Part shown: piece by piece, positions 42,379 through 52,210 of the stretch
Layout of the letters: each line of letters starts with the position of its first letter
Numbering within the stretch: the stretch's first letter is position 1
Source of the DNA: Sphingomonas sp. SUN019
Lineage (GTDB): Bacteria > Pseudomonadota > Alphaproteobacteria > Sphingomonadales > Sphingomonadaceae
Assembly: GCF_024758705.1 (NCBI RefSeq)
Contig: NZ_CP096971.1
Coordinates: 3,439,501-3,503,500 of the forward strand
DNA: 64,000 bases
Direction of reading: 5' to 3'
Notes under the pieces: model-generated
What the model was told of the DNA's origin: nothing
Seen by the model: the letters and a program-made list of their open reading frames with translations, nothing else
Database searches by the model: none
Made by a program: the position numbers and the translations under genes

Positions 42379-42777
42379 ATGCGCCAACTTCTCTACATCA
42401 GTTCCAGCGCCACGCGCGGCCAGCCGATCGACGTCGCCCCGATCATGGCGCAATCGGTACGCAACAACCGGCGCGATCGCGTGACCGGATTGCTCTATAC
42501 CGACGGTGTCCGCTTCCTGCAGGTGCTGGAAGGCGAGGATGCCGACGTGCAGCGTGTGTTCGACCGCATCCGCGCCGATCCGCGCCATGTCGCGATCGTG
42601 GTGCTGCACAATCGCGCGGTAGAAGCGCGGCAGTTCGGCGACTGGGCGATGGCGAAGCGCGGCGCTAATGACTCCGCCGACGCCTTCGACGCACGGATGG
42701 CGACGATGCTGGACGGCGCATCGGACGCGGTGCGCGGGACGTTTCTGGGACTGGTCGCCGCGCGCCGCGCCGCTTAG
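42379..42777 (+). CDS. stand-alone BLUF-domain blue-light sensor
   Basis: 132-residue photoreceptor domain binding FAD. The key residues Tyr6, Asn30, Gln48 and Trp89 keep exactly the spacings of Tyr21/Asn45/Gln63/Trp104 in AppA. VTGLLYTDGVRFLQVLEGE is the BLUF core. About 35 C-terminal residues follow without an output domain, so it must signal through a partner. GAAGGATCGAACG precedes the ATG. It is divergent from leuA and convergent with the YceI gene. Confidence 0.95.
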   Translation: MRQLLYISSSATRGQPIDVAPIMAQSVRNNRRDRVTGLLYTDGVRFLQVLEGEDADVQRVFDRIRADPRHVAIVVLHNRAVEARQFGDWAMAKRGANDSADAFDARMATMLDGASDAVRGTFLGLVAARRAA

Positions 42778-42779
42778 TG

Positions 42780-43424
42780 TTACTTCTGGAACGCGGCGAC
42801 GATATCCAGCTTCACTTCGTCCGACACCATCGGGATGCCATAAGCGACGCCGAAATCGCTGCGCTTGATGGTCGTCGTCGCAGTAAAGCCGACGTTCTCC
42901 TTGCCGCCCATCATCGCCGGGGCCTTGCCCGCGCCATAGAATGCGGCGTCGAGTGTGACGGGCTTCGTCACGCCGTTCAGCGTCAGATTGCCGGTGATTT
43001 TCGCGGTCTCGCCGCTGGCAACTACCCTGGTCGAGACGAACTTTGCATCCGCGGGGGCGGGGCCGAAGAAGTCGGGCTTGCCGCCCGCGGCCGCCGGTTT
43101 CAGCAGGTGCGAGGTCAGGCCGGCGCTGGCGGTCGTCACCTTGCTGACCGGGATCGTCACGTCGACCTTGGCGGCGTTGGGGTTCTTCGGATCGAGCGTC
43201 AGCGTGCCCGCGACATCGCCGAAGATGCCGTAATATGGCGTGAAGCCGAGATGATCGACGGTCCATTTGACAAGCGAATGGCCACTGTCGGCGGTGTAGG
43301 TGCCGCCGGTGATAGCGGCGGGGTTCTTCGACCCCGGCTTCGTCGGGGCACCCTGTGCCGTCAGGGCGGCGAGCGGCAAGGCAGTGGCGGACAGCGTCAG
43401 CAGCGCGGCATAGGCGATACGCAT
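42780..43424 (-). CDS. YceI family periplasmic protein
   Basis: 214-residue secreted lipocalin-like protein that binds isoprenoid-type lipids in known members. The signal peptide is MRIAYAALLTLSATALPLAALTAQ region; the core has GGTYTADSGHSLVKWTVDHLGFTPYYGIFGDVAGTL, VDVTIPVSKVTT, and the closing DFGVAYGIPMVSDEVKLDIVAAFQK. Exported; role probably in stress or lipid handling. Confidence 0.92.
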   Translation of the reverse strand: MRIAYAALLTLSATALPLAALTAQGAPTKPGSKNPAAITGGTYTADSGHSLVKWTVDHLGFTPYYGIFGDVAGTLTLDPKNPNAAKVDVTIPVSKVTTASAGLTSHLLKPAAAGGKPDFFGPAPADAKFVSTRVVASGETAKITGNLTLNGVTKPVTLDAAFYGAGKAPAMMGGKENVGFTATTTIKRSDFGVAYGIPMVSDEVKLDIVAAFQK

Positions 43425-43511
43425 GGTTCGATTCTCCCGGTTCGTTGCGCAGGTTCAACCACAACGATCGGGCCAGCGGAAGGTCCGAACGCGAAACGCG
43501 CCGTTTCCGCT

Positions 43512-44231
43512 TTACTTCACGACGCCCTGAACCAGATCGAACTTGATCCGCACCCACGCGCCGATGACGGGCTTGCCGCTGATCCGAGGCGGCAGCACCT
43601 GGAACTGCCATGCCGCCTGCCGCAGGCCGCGCGCGATGCCCGATCCGGGCGATTCGCCGATCTCGCGGCAATTCTCGACCCGGTTGCGCTCGATCGTCTG
43701 GCACGCGATCATGCCCCAGCCGACCTGCGCGCGCTGGGGCAGATATGTGACCATCTCCGCGCGGGTCGGTTCGCGATACCAGGCGGCATTGTACAGCCGC
43801 TGCCCGCCGGGTCCGTCGCCGGGGCCATAAGTCGATCCGCTGTCGGCGGTCTGCGCGCCCTTGCCTGCGCCGTCGGCGGGTCGCGCGGGGATAGAGCCGA
43901 TGTCGGCGGCGGCGAACTCCTCGCTGGTGAGGACCAGCATGTTCGGCTTGATCGGCGGGGGACGGGGCGGAGGCGGCGCGGCGGCGGGCGGTGGCGGCGT
44001 TTCCTTGCGTTGCAGCGCGGGCTTCGCATTCCGCGGGTTTTTCACCCCGCGCGTTTCGACCTTGGCGAGCGGACGGACGTCGAACGTGGCGAGGATTTTT
44101 TCGGCGGCGCGGCGTCGTTCGGGCGAGGCGCCGAGCGTCAGGAGGACAAAAATCAGCCCAACGACGATCGCGATCGACAGCGCCGCGGAAACGGCCCGGT
44201 CGCGAACCGGTTTGTGCGCGCCATACGACAT
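43512..44231 (-). CDS. TonB-like membrane-anchored protein
   Basis: 239-residue protein with one N-terminal membrane helix (about residues 15-34, ALSIAIVVGLIFVLLTLG), a Pro-rich spacer (TPPPPAAAPPPPRPPPIKP) and a C-terminal domain ending RISGKPVIGAWVRIKFDLV, reminiscent of the TonB C-terminal beta-strand. Start chosen at 44231 (MSYGAHKPV). No ExbB/ExbD genes are adjacent. It could energise a TonB receptor or be a TonB-like envelope protein. Confidence 0.6.
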   Translation of the reverse strand: MSYGAHKPVRDRAVSAALSIAIVVGLIFVLLTLGASPERRRAAEKILATFDVRPLAKVETRGVKNPRNAKPALQRKETPPPPAAAPPPPRPPPIKPNMLVLTSEEFAAADIGSIPARPADGAGKGAQTADSGSTYGPGDGPGGQRLYNAAWYREPTRAEMVTYLPQRAQVGWGMIACQTIERNRVENCREIGESPGSGIARGLRQAAWQFQVLPPRISGKPVIGAWVRIKFDLVQGVVK

Positions 44232-44328
44232 CGGCGCGCGCCTACAGGAGGTTAACGGGGCGGGCAATCGGATCGGGGGCTAAAGCACCTACCCAGCCTC
44301 CACCGGGAAGGTGCTTCAGGTCAGGCGA

Positions 44329-45453
<1,125 letters not shown>

Positions 45454-45461
45454 GAATGGAG

Positions 45462-45977
45462 TTACGCGGCTTCCTTGCCCCGCGAAATCGCGACGATGCC
45501 GGTGCGCGCGACCTCGATCAGGCCGACTTCGCCCATCAGTTCGACGAACTTGTCGATCTTCTCGATCCCCCCCGTAACCTCGAACACGAAGCTGGAGGTG
45601 GTCGCATCGACGACGCGCGCGCGGTACACATCGGCCAGCCGCAACGCCTCGATCCGGTGATCGCCGACGCCGCGGACCTTGATCAGCGCCAGCTCGCGCT
45701 CGACGTGCGCACCCATCGCGGTCAGGTCGGTCACCTTATGGACGGGGACGAGCCGGTCGAGCTGCGCGACGATCTGTTCCAGCACGTGCGGGCTGGCCGA
45801 GGTCACGATCGTGATCCGGCTGACCGATTTGTCGGCGGTGATCTCGCTGACCGTCAGGCTTTCGATATTATAGCCGCGCGCGGTGAACAGCCCCGCGATC
45901 CGCGCGAGGATACCGGGTTCGTTGTCGACGATGACGGCAAGCGTATGCCGCTCGGCTGCTTCTTCTTTTATATGCAA
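45462..45977 (-). CDS. ilvN: acetolactate synthase small (regulatory) subunit
   Basis: About 171-residue ACT-domain subunit conferring valine feedback on IlvB. The ACT motif is HTLAVIVDNEPGILARIAGLFTARGYNIESLTV; the C-terminal IlvN domain follows from about residue 85. Two starts compete: TTG at 45977 (LHIKEEAAERH, matching the usual N-terminus) and GTG at 45986, which lies inside repeat copy 2. Neither has a well-spaced Shine-Dalgarno, so ilvN translation may depend on coupling to ilvB or on the repeat sequence. Confidence 0.93.
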   Translation of the reverse strand: MHIKEEAAERHTLAVIVDNEPGILARIAGLFTARGYNIESLTVSEITADKSVSRITIVTSASPHVLEQIVAQLDRLVPVHKVTDLTAMGAHVERELALIKVRGVGDHRIEALRLADVYRARVVDATTSSFVFEVTGGIEKIDKFVELMGEVGLIEVARTGIVAISRGKEAA

Positions 45978-45980
45978 AAT

Positions 45981-46063
45981 CGTCACCCCAGCGAAGGCTG
46001 GGGTCTCCCTGTTGCTAGAGCGTGCGCTTGCCGCACAAGACCCCAGCCTTCGCTGGGGTGACG
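45981..46063. repeat. 83-bp palindromic repeat, copy 2 (ilvB-ilvN junction)
   Basis: Same element as copy 1 with three substitutions; here the 26-bp arms CGTCACCCCAGCGAAGGCTG... are perfectly complementary to the other end. It starts 9 bp after the ilvB stop and extends to or into the start of ilvN. Confidence 0.9.
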
Positions 46064-46071
46064 GTGATTAC

Positions 46072-47817
46072 TCAAACCAGCGCCTTCGCTTCGTCGTCCA
46101 TCGTGCCCGACACTTCGTTGGCCTGCAGGATCATGTCGGTATGCGCCGCGCCGGACGGGATCATCGGGAAGCAGTTCGCCAGTTTGGCGACCATGCAGTC
46201 GACCATCACCGGGCCGTCGTGGTCCAGCATCGCCTGGATGCCGCTGTCCAGATCGGCGGGATCCTCGATCCTGATCCCCTTCCAGCCATACGCCTCGGCC
46301 AGCTTCACGAAGTCGGGCAGGGAATCGCTGTAACTTTCCGAATAGCGGCTTTCGTAGGTCAGTTCCTGCCACTGGCGGACCATGCCCATATATTCGTTGT
46401 TCAGGATGAAGACCTTCACCGGCAGGCGGTATTGCGTCGCCGTCGCCAGTTCCTGAATGTTCATCTGGATCGACGCCTCACCCGCAATGTCGATGCACAA
46501 GGCATTGGGATTGCCTAGTTGCGCGCCGATCGCAGCGGGCAGGCCGTAGCCCATCGTGCCGAGCCCGCCGCTGGTCAGCCATTTGTTCGGCGCTTCGAAG
46601 CCGAAATGCTGCGCCGCCCACATCTGATGCTGACCCACCTCGGTCGAGATGATCGGCGACCGCGCGCGCGTTGCGTCCCACAAGGCGCGGATCGCGCGTT
46701 GCGGCATGATTTCGGTCCCGTCCTCGGGGAAATCGAGGCACTTCACCGCGCGCCACCCGGCGATGCGTCGCCACCAGTCGGTCGTGTCGGGTTTCGGATG
46801 CTGGCGCGATTTCCAGATGCGGACCATGTCCTCCATCGCGTGGCCGGCGTCGGCCACCACCGCCAGATCGATGCGCACGGTCTTGTTGATGCTCGAGCGG
46901 TCGATGTCGATATGCACCTTGCGGCTGTTCGGGCTGAACGCGTCGAGCCGCCCGGTCACGCGATCATCGAAGCGCGCGCCGATCGCGATCACCAGATCGG
47001 CCTGGTTCATCGCCATGTTGGCTTCGTAGGTGCCGTGCATCCCCAGCATCCCGAGGAAGCCGTCATGGCTCGCCGGGAAACAGCCGAGTCCCATCAGCGT
47101 CGAGGTGACGGGCGCGCCGGTGATGCGTTGCAATTCGCGCAGTAGCTGGCTGGCGCCCGGTCCCGAATTGATGATCCCGCCGCCGGTGTAGAGGATCGGG
47201 CGGTCGGCGGCGGCGAGCATGTCGACGACCTGCTCGATCTCAGCCCGATCGGCCTTCAGCGCCGGGCGATATGTCTTGTGCTGGATCGGGCCGGGCTTGC
47301 TGTACTTCGCGGTCGCGACCTGCACGTCCTTGGGAATGTCGACCACGACCGGGCCAGGGCGGCCGCTGGTCGCGATATGGAACGCCTCATGAATCACCGC
47401 GCCGAGGACGGCGGGATCCTTCACGAGGTAGTTATGCTTCGTGCAGTGGCGCGTGATTCCGACGGTATCGGCTTCCTGAAACGCGTCGGTGCCGATCAGC
47501 GCGGTCGGCACCTGTCCGGTGATGACGACCATCGGGATCGAATCCATCAGCGCATCGGTGATGCCCGTGACCGCGTTGGTCGCGCCGGGGCCGCTGGTGA
47601 CCAGCACCACGCCGGGCTTTCCGGTCGAGCGCGCGTAACCCTCCGCGGCGTGCGTCGCGGCCTGTTCGTGACGAACCAGGATGTGGCGGATGCGTTTCGT
47701 GCGGAACAGGGCGTCGTAGATCGGCAGCACCGCGCCGCCGGGATAGCCGAACACGACCTCCACGCCGAGATCGCACAGCGCCTCGACCAGGATATCGGCT
47801 CCGCTTTTCTCGGCCAC
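46072..47817 (-). CDS. ilvB: acetolactate synthase large (catalytic) subunit
   Basis: 581-residue ThDP/FAD enzyme forming acetolactate or acetohydroxybutyrate. Glu51 (VRHEQAATHAAEGYAR) activates ThDP; the FAD/central domain and the C-terminal ThDP domain follow. The ThDP-Mg motif reads GEAS..NNEYMGM, with Glu where most enzymes have the Asp of GDG/GDA. The GTG start at 47817 is supported by GAGGGAG 8 nt upstream. First gene of ilvBNC. Confidence 0.95.
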   Translation of the reverse strand: MAEKSGADILVEALCDLGVEVVFGYPGGAVLPIYDALFRTKRIRHILVRHEQAATHAAEGYARSTGKPGVVLVTSGPGATNAVTGITDALMDSIPMVVITGQVPTALIGTDAFQEADTVGITRHCTKHNYLVKDPAVLGAVIHEAFHIATSGRPGPVVVDIPKDVQVATAKYSKPGPIQHKTYRPALKADRAEIEQVVDMLAAADRPILYTGGGIINSGPGASQLLRELQRITGAPVTSTLMGLGCFPASHDGFLGMLGMHGTYEANMAMNQADLVIAIGARFDDRVTGRLDAFSPNSRKVHIDIDRSSINKTVRIDLAVVADAGHAMEDMVRIWKSRQHPKPDTTDWWRRIAGWRAVKCLDFPEDGTEIMPQRAIRALWDATRARSPIISTEVGQHQMWAAQHFGFEAPNKWLTSGGLGTMGYGLPAAIGAQLGNPNALCIDIAGEASIQMNIQELATATQYRLPVKVFILNNEYMGMVRQWQELTYESRYSESYSDSLPDFVKLAEAYGWKGIRIEDPADLDSGIQAMLDHDGPVMVDCMVAKLANCFPMIPSGAAHTDMILQANEVSGTMDDEAKALV

Positions 47818-47868
47818 TTTATTGCTCCCTCATCTGCTGCACACGCGAATAGCCCGGCAGGTCGGGGC

Positions 47869-47897
47869 GCGCTAGAGCAATGAAAATTACGCGTCAA
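47869..47897 (-). promoter_or_regulatory. candidate ilvB promoter
   Basis: Minus-strand TTGACG (47897-47892) overlaps the miaA stop codon and is followed after 17 bp by TAGCGC, a weak -10 match, about 52 bp before the ilvB start. The surrounding 60 bp are unusually AT-rich. Confidence 0.3.
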
Positions 47898-48835
47898 GGC
47901 CAAAGATTGAAATAATGTTTCAATACATCATATGAAACCAAGTCAATTCGCGGCCAGTTTGGAGGCGGCTGATTGCGGAACCAAGTGTATTGCCGCTTGG
48001 CATATTGGCGCGTGGCCAGCCGCGCGCTGGTCAGCGCGTCGTCGCGCGACATCGTGCCGTCGATCATCGCCGAAACCTCGCGCACGCCGATCGCGCGCAT
48101 CACCGGCGCGTCGGCCGGAACGTCGGCTCGCGCGCGCAACGCCTGCACCTCCTCGACCGCGCCATCGTTGAACATCGCGGCAAGGCGCGCGTCGCAACGT
48201 TCGAGCAGCATGTCGCGGTCGGGCAGCACGATCAGTGGGGCGAGGTCGATGCGGTCGCCGATCCCGCCCGCGCAATCTTCCTGCCACGCGGCGATCGGCC
48301 GCCCGGTCGATCGCACCACCTCCAGCGCGCGCGCGACCCGCGTCGTGTCGTTCGGCGACAGGCGTTGCGCCGCGGCTGGGTCGGCGGCGGTCAGAGCGGT
48401 ATGGGCCTCGGCCACGGACATCGCGCGGACTTCATCGCGGATCGCCGGATCGATTCCCGGCACCGGCGCAATCCCGTCCAGCAGCGTGCGGATATAAAGC
48501 CCCGATCCTCCGACCAGGATCGGCAGGCGGCCCGTAGCATGGACCGCGTCGATTGTCGCGCGCGCCTCCGCCGCCCAGCGTGCCGCCGAACAGCTCTCCG
48601 CGCCGTCGATATGCCCGAACAAGCGGTGCGGCACGCGCGCTTCGTTCTCTACAGACGGTCGCGCGGTCAGCACGCGCAGGTCGCGGTACACCTGGCTGGC
48701 GTCGGCATTGATCACCACCCCGCCGGTCTCCTCGGCCAGTGCGATCGCCAGCGCGGACTTGCCGCTCGCGGTCGGCCCTGCGATGAGCGCCAGCCTCGGG
48801 AGCGCGACCCTCGGGGTGGAGGCGGATTTGTTCAC
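47894..48835 (-). CDS. miaA: tRNA dimethylallyltransferase
   Basis: 313-residue enzyme adding the isopentenyl group to A37 of tRNAs reading UNN codons. The P-loop is [35 protein letters not shown] and [12 protein letters not shown] are diagnostic. The GTG at 48835 is the only start that gives normal length; further upstream frames run antisense in serB. No clear Shine-Dalgarno. The last 13 codons are AT-rich and contain nested inverted repeats. Its 5' end overlaps that of serB head to head. Confidence 0.93.
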   Translation of the reverse strand: MNKSASTPRVALPRLALIAGPTASGKSALAIALAEETGGVVINADASQVYRDLRVLTARPSVENEARVPHRLFGHIDGAESCSAARWAAEARATIDAVHATGRLPILVGGSGLYIRTLLDGIAPVPGIDPAIRDEVRAMSVAEAHTALTAADPAAAQRLSPNDTTRVARALEVVRSTGRPIAAWQEDCAGGIGDRIDLAPLIVLPDRDMLLERCDARLAAMFNDGAVEEVQALRARADVPADAPVMRAIGVREVSAMIDGTMSRDDALTSARLATRQYAKRQYTWFRNQPPPNWPRIDLVSYDVLKHYFNLWP

Positions 48836-49709
48836 GGCGACGCTGATAGCAGCAGGGCGGCTCTCGCCCCAGACCTTGTCCGACGCGAACGACGCGCTGG
48901 CAGCGGCGGGATGCGTTCCGACGACGCTCGGGTGGCTGGACGAGGGCGACGCGGCCGATATCCATTTCGGGCTGGCCCCGGATGCGGCGCGCAAGGCGCT
49001 GGGGGACCGGTTCGATCGCGTTGACGTGGTGGTCCAGCCGATGGCGGGTCGGGTGAAGATGCTGCTCGTCGCGGACATGGATTCGACGATGATCACCGTC
49101 GAGTGCATCGACGAACTCGCCGACTATGCGGGCATCAAGCCGGAGATCGCCGCGATCACCGAACGCGCGATGCGAGGCGAGCTCGACTTTGCCGATGCGC
49201 TCGACGCGCGCGTGGCGTTGTTGAAGGGGTTGGACGAAGGCGCGATCGAGCGTTGCCGGGCCGAGCGCGTGCGTTTAACCCCCGGCGCGGCGACGCTGGT
49301 GCGAACGATGCGCGCGCGCGGTGCAACCACGATTCTCGTGTCGGGCGGATTCACCGCGTTTGCGGACCCGGTCGGTGCGGAGATCGGCTTCGATCGCGTG
49401 ATCGCCAACCGGCTGGAGATCGGTGGCGGCGCGCTCGCGGGGACGGTCGCGAAACCGATCGTCGATTCGTCGACGAAGGAGCGGACGCTGCGCTGGGCGC
49501 GCGCCGAACACGGGCTTGCCGACGAGGCGACGCTGGCGGTCGGTGACGGCGCGAACGACCTCGCGATGATCGGGATCGCGGGGCTTGGCGTCGCCTATCA
49601 CGCCAAGCCGATCGTCGCGCAGGCGGCGCACGCGCGGATCGATCACGGCGACCTGACCGCGCTGCTGTGGGCACAGGGCATCGCGAAGGCAGATTGGGTC
49701 GCGGCCTAG
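48828..49709 (+). CDS. serB: phosphoserine phosphatase
   Basis: 293-residue HAD-family enzyme, the last step of serine synthesis. The HAD nucleophile motif is [18 protein letters not shown] (motif II), and [11 protein letters not shown] (motif IV) are clear. An N-terminal ACT-like region (about 1-75) precedes the HAD core. TTG at 48828 is preferred because GGAGG lies 5 nt upstream; GTG 48816 and ATG 48783 are alternatives that would overlap miaA more. Confidence 0.93.
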   Translation: MFTATLIAAGRLSPQTLSDANDALAAAGCVPTTLGWLDEGDAADIHFGLAPDAARKALGDRFDRVDVVVQPMAGRVKMLLVADMDSTMITVECIDELADYAGIKPEIAAITERAMRGELDFADALDARVALLKGLDEGAIERCRAERVRLTPGAATLVRTMRARGATTILVSGGFTAFADPVGAEIGFDRVIANRLEIGGGALAGTVAKPIVDSSTKERTLRWARAEHGLADEATLAVGDGANDLAMIGIAGLGVAYHAKPIVAQAAHARIDHGDLTALLWAQGIAKADWVAA

Positions 49710-49789
49710 TTTCATGACGGGACGAATGGAGCGTTTGCGCCGTGGCGCGGGGCCGCGAAATCTGTCACCTCTCTGACATGAATCGGGGG

Positions 49790-50239
49790 ATGACGGATTC
49801 GGCGGTACAACGCCGGCTGATCGACGCATTGTACGTCGAATCGATGGTGCTGGCGGACGAGGCGCGCAGCTATTTCGACGAGGGCGGACGGGCCGAGCGT
49901 GAGGCGCTGGCGCCGATGGCGCGCGTGTCGTTCAGTTGCGAATCGCTGAAGGTGACGACGCGGTTGATGCACGTCATCGCGTGGCTGTTGACGCAGCGCG
50001 CGGTGCAGGCGGGCGAGCTTGCCCCCCGCGACGCGCTCGATCCGTCGCGGCGGCTGGGCGATGCGCCGGTCAGCGACGCCGCGGTGGTCGACGCGCTGCC
50101 CGAACAGGCGCGGATGATGATCCGCGGCAGCGTCGATCTGCATCGCCGCGTCGCACGGCTGGATGCTGCGCAGGGGGCGGAAGCGCGCGACGAAAGTCCG
50201 GCGCGCGCGATGTTCGATCGCCTCGCGCTTGCATTCTGA
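49790..50239 (+). CDS. DUF1465 family protein
   Basis: 149-residue helical protein conserved in Sphingomonadales and related Alphaproteobacteria. The segment RRLIDALYVESMVLADEARSYFD and SFSCESLKVTTRLMHVIAWLLTQRA are the family core. Function unknown; members are sometimes linked to cell-cycle or envelope genes. Met at 49778 is an alternative start. Confidence 0.82.
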   Translation: MTDSAVQRRLIDALYVESMVLADEARSYFDEGGRAEREALAPMARVSFSCESLKVTTRLMHVIAWLLTQRAVQAGELAPRDALDPSRRLGDAPVSDAAVVDALPEQARMMIRGSVDLHRRVARLDAAQGAEARDESPARAMFDRLALAF

Positions 50240-50305
50240 CGGGTCCGATTGCCGCGACCGTACGTTGAGGTGCAAACGGCCGCTACGGGTCGGCAAGGAA
50301 CATTC

Positions 50306-50596
50306 ATGACATACCGTTTTCCCTATGCGGAGTGGACCCGCGCCAGCATCGAGGCATGGTCGCTCGGGATCGAGGCGTCGACGGTGATCGGTCTGCGCCT
50401 GATGCGGATGGCGACCGGCGGCCCGCTCGCCGACCGCGAAGCGCAATTGATGTGGTCCGAAAAGATGCAGGCTGCGATGGAGTTGCAGACGGCATGGATG
50501 ACCGGCGGTCTCGGCACGACGCCGCTGTCGGGTACGCGCGGTGCGGTGCGGCACTATCGCAAGAAGGTGCGCGCGAACCGGAAGCGGCTGGGCTAG
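50306..50596 (+). CDS. small conserved hypothetical protein
   Basis: 96-residue basic helical protein: TVIGLRLMRMATGGPLADREAQLMWSEKMQAAMEL and RHYRKKVRANRKRL. AAGGAACATTC precedes the ATG. No recognised family; the pattern recalls short phasin-like or unnamed sphingomonad proteins. It follows the DUF1465 gene by 66 bp on the same strand. Confidence 0.65.
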   Translation: MTYRFPYAEWTRASIEAWSLGIEASTVIGLRLMRMATGGPLADREAQLMWSEKMQAAMELQTAWMTGGLGTTPLSGTRGAVRHYRKKVRANRKRLG

Positions 50597-50606
50597 CACC
50601 GTCTAA

Positions 50607-50628
50607 AGTTAGTCTAAGGTTAGGCCAA
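50607..50628 (+). promoter_or_regulatory. 11-bp-periodic TTAGG motif, copy B
   Basis: AGTTAGTCTAAGGTTAGGCC..., preceded by another related unit (GTCTAAAGTTA at 50601), giving three phased GTTA units. It matches copy A at 40459-40480 (minus strand) in 20 of 22 positions. It lies downstream of the hypothetical gene in a 176-bp gap with no other clear gene. Confidence 0.4.
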
Positions 50629-50772
50629 CGCGAGCATTATACATAGACATGACGGGGACGAATTTTCCGATCGGTGCGCCATCGATCCAGTCTGTCGAAT
50701 CGGATGAGAAAGATCGGCGTCAAGGCTACATGAAACCGTTGTTGTAGGAAAGTCGTGCTTCCATGCGACATT

Positions 50773-51219
50773 TCACTTTCGCGGAACTATCTCATAAGCG
50801 GAAACGTGGTTCATCGTGATGAACCACCGTCCGCCGAATTTACGGAACAGCCGCGTGTTGACGCCCTCCATCGCGCGTTTCGGTCGAGCGAGGTGGTAGC
50901 GGCCGATCAGCATCGCCGCATCCGGGGCAAGCAAGTCGACCTTCATATCGTAGAAGCGCAACGTGCCGCGCGTGTCTGGCGACGCCCCATAATCACGGAC
51001 GTAATGGTCGAGCGTGCCCTGCCAGCCGTCCTGAAACTTGCCGCCGGAAACGAACACGACGTCGGGGTTCTTGAATCCCGCCATGTAACCGCGGAAATCG
51101 CCGCGATTCCACGCCGCCTGCATATCGGCCACGACCCGCAGGATCGCCGCGCGTTCATCGGTCGACGCGGAGGCCGGAGCAGCCGCGATCAGCGCGATCG
51201 CGGCGATGACGCTCTTCAC
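50773..51219 (-). CDS. exported NTF2-like (SnoaL/DUF4440-type) protein
   Basis: 148-residue protein with a signal peptide (MKSVIAAIALIAAAPASA) and an NTF2-like fold: ILRVVADMQAAWNRGDFRGYMAGFKNPDVVFVSGGK, followed by GRYHLARP and TRLFRKFGGRWFITMNHVS. Family members are enzymes or binding proteins for small molecules. Its ATG overlaps the nitronate monooxygenase stop (ATGA). Last gene of the LysR operon. Confidence 0.82.
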   Translation of the reverse strand: MKSVIAAIALIAAAPASASTDERAAILRVVADMQAAWNRGDFRGYMAGFKNPDVVFVSGGKFQDGWQGTLDHYVRDYGASPDTRGTLRFYDMKVDLLAPDAAMLIGRYHLARPKRAMEGVNTRLFRKFGGRWFITMNHVSAYEIVPRK

Positions 51220-52202
51220 GCCGCCTGTGACAGCGCTGGTGACAGCCCGAGGCGCGCCTTCGCCGCATTATATTCGCGCGCCATCCGGTCGACGCGTGCG
51301 GCGACCGTTTCCACCTCGACGACTGCGCCGATCCCCTGGCCCGAACCCCAGATGTCGCGCCACGCCTTCGCTTTGCCCGCGTTGTCGCCCTGGCCGAAGT
51401 TCATCGTCTTGTAGTCGCCTTCGGGCAGATTGTCGGGGTCCAGCCCCGCCGCCTCGATCGACCCGCGCAGGTAGTTGCCGTGCACGCCGGTGAACAGGTT
51501 CGAATAGACGATGTCGGACGCCTTGCCCGCGACGATGCCCTGTTTGTAGCGTTCGTCGGCATTGGCCTCCACCGTGGCGATGAACGGCGATCCGATATAG
51601 CCGAAATCCGCCCCCATCGCCTGCGCCGCCAGCACCGCGTCGCCGGTCGCGATCGCGCCCGACAGCGCGAGCGGTCCGGAGAACCACTGGCGGATTTCCT
51701 GGATGATGGCGAATGGCGACAGCCGCCCGGCGTGACCGCCAGCGCCCGCAGCGACCGCGATCAGCCCATCCGCGCCCTTTTCGACGGCTTTGCGCGCAAA
51801 GCGGTCGTCGATCACGTCGTGCATCGTGATCCCGCCCCAGCCGTGAACCGCCTGATTCAGTTCGGTGCGCGCGCCGAGCGAGGTGATCGTGATCGGCACC
51901 TGCCATTTCTCGCACGTCGCCAGATCGGCCTCCAATCGGTCGTTCGATTTGTGGACGATCTGATTGACGGCGTAGGGTGCAGCGGGGCGATCGGGATGGT
52001 CGCGATTATGCGCCGCCAGTTCTTCCGTGATGCGGTGAAGCCATTCGTCCAGCAGCCCCTGCGGCCGCGCGTTCAGCGCCGGGAACGCGCCGACGATCCC
52101 TGCCTTGCACTGCGCAATGACCAGTTCGGGACCGGAGATGATGAACAGCGGCGATCCGATGACGGGAAGCCACAGGCGGGACAGGGAGGCGGGAATGGAC
52201 AT
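51216..52202 (-). CDS. nitronate monooxygenase family protein
   Basis: 328-residue FMN-dependent TIM-barrel enzyme of the 2-nitropropane dioxygenase family, detoxifying propionate-3-nitronate in known members. PVIGSPLFIISGPELVIAQCKAGIVGAFPALNAR is the typical start; GADGLIAVAAGAGGHAG and LSGAIATGDAVLAAQAMGADFGYIGSPF bind FMN phosphate; the His in GGHAG is the likely catalytic base. Start at 52202 chosen by homology to the family. Between the LysR and NTF2 genes. Confidence 0.9.
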   Translation of the reverse strand: MSIPASLSRLWLPVIGSPLFIISGPELVIAQCKAGIVGAFPALNARPQGLLDEWLHRITEELAAHNRDHPDRPAAPYAVNQIVHKSNDRLEADLATCEKWQVPITITSLGARTELNQAVHGWGGITMHDVIDDRFARKAVEKGADGLIAVAAGAGGHAGRLSPFAIIQEIRQWFSGPLALSGAIATGDAVLAAQAMGADFGYIGSPFIATVEANADERYKQGIVAGKASDIVYSNLFTGVHGNYLRGSIEAAGLDPDNLPEGDYKTMNFGQGDNAGKAKAWRDIWGSGQGIGAVVEVETVAARVDRMAREYNAAKARLGLSPALSQAA

Positions 52203-52210
52203 AACGGATG

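Noticed and set aside
45883..46518. Open frames across the ilv repeats encoding [12 protein letters not shown] peptides
   Set aside because: The peptides come from the palindromic repeat itself and occur in both copies; they overlap ilvN and ilvB on the other strand.
50649..50747. 32-codon ORF (MTGTNFPIGAPSIQSVESDE...) in the gap after the small hypothetical gene
   Set aside because: No Shine-Dalgarno and no recognisable product. It remains possible but lacks the supporting signals seen for the 17-codon ORF at 23355.
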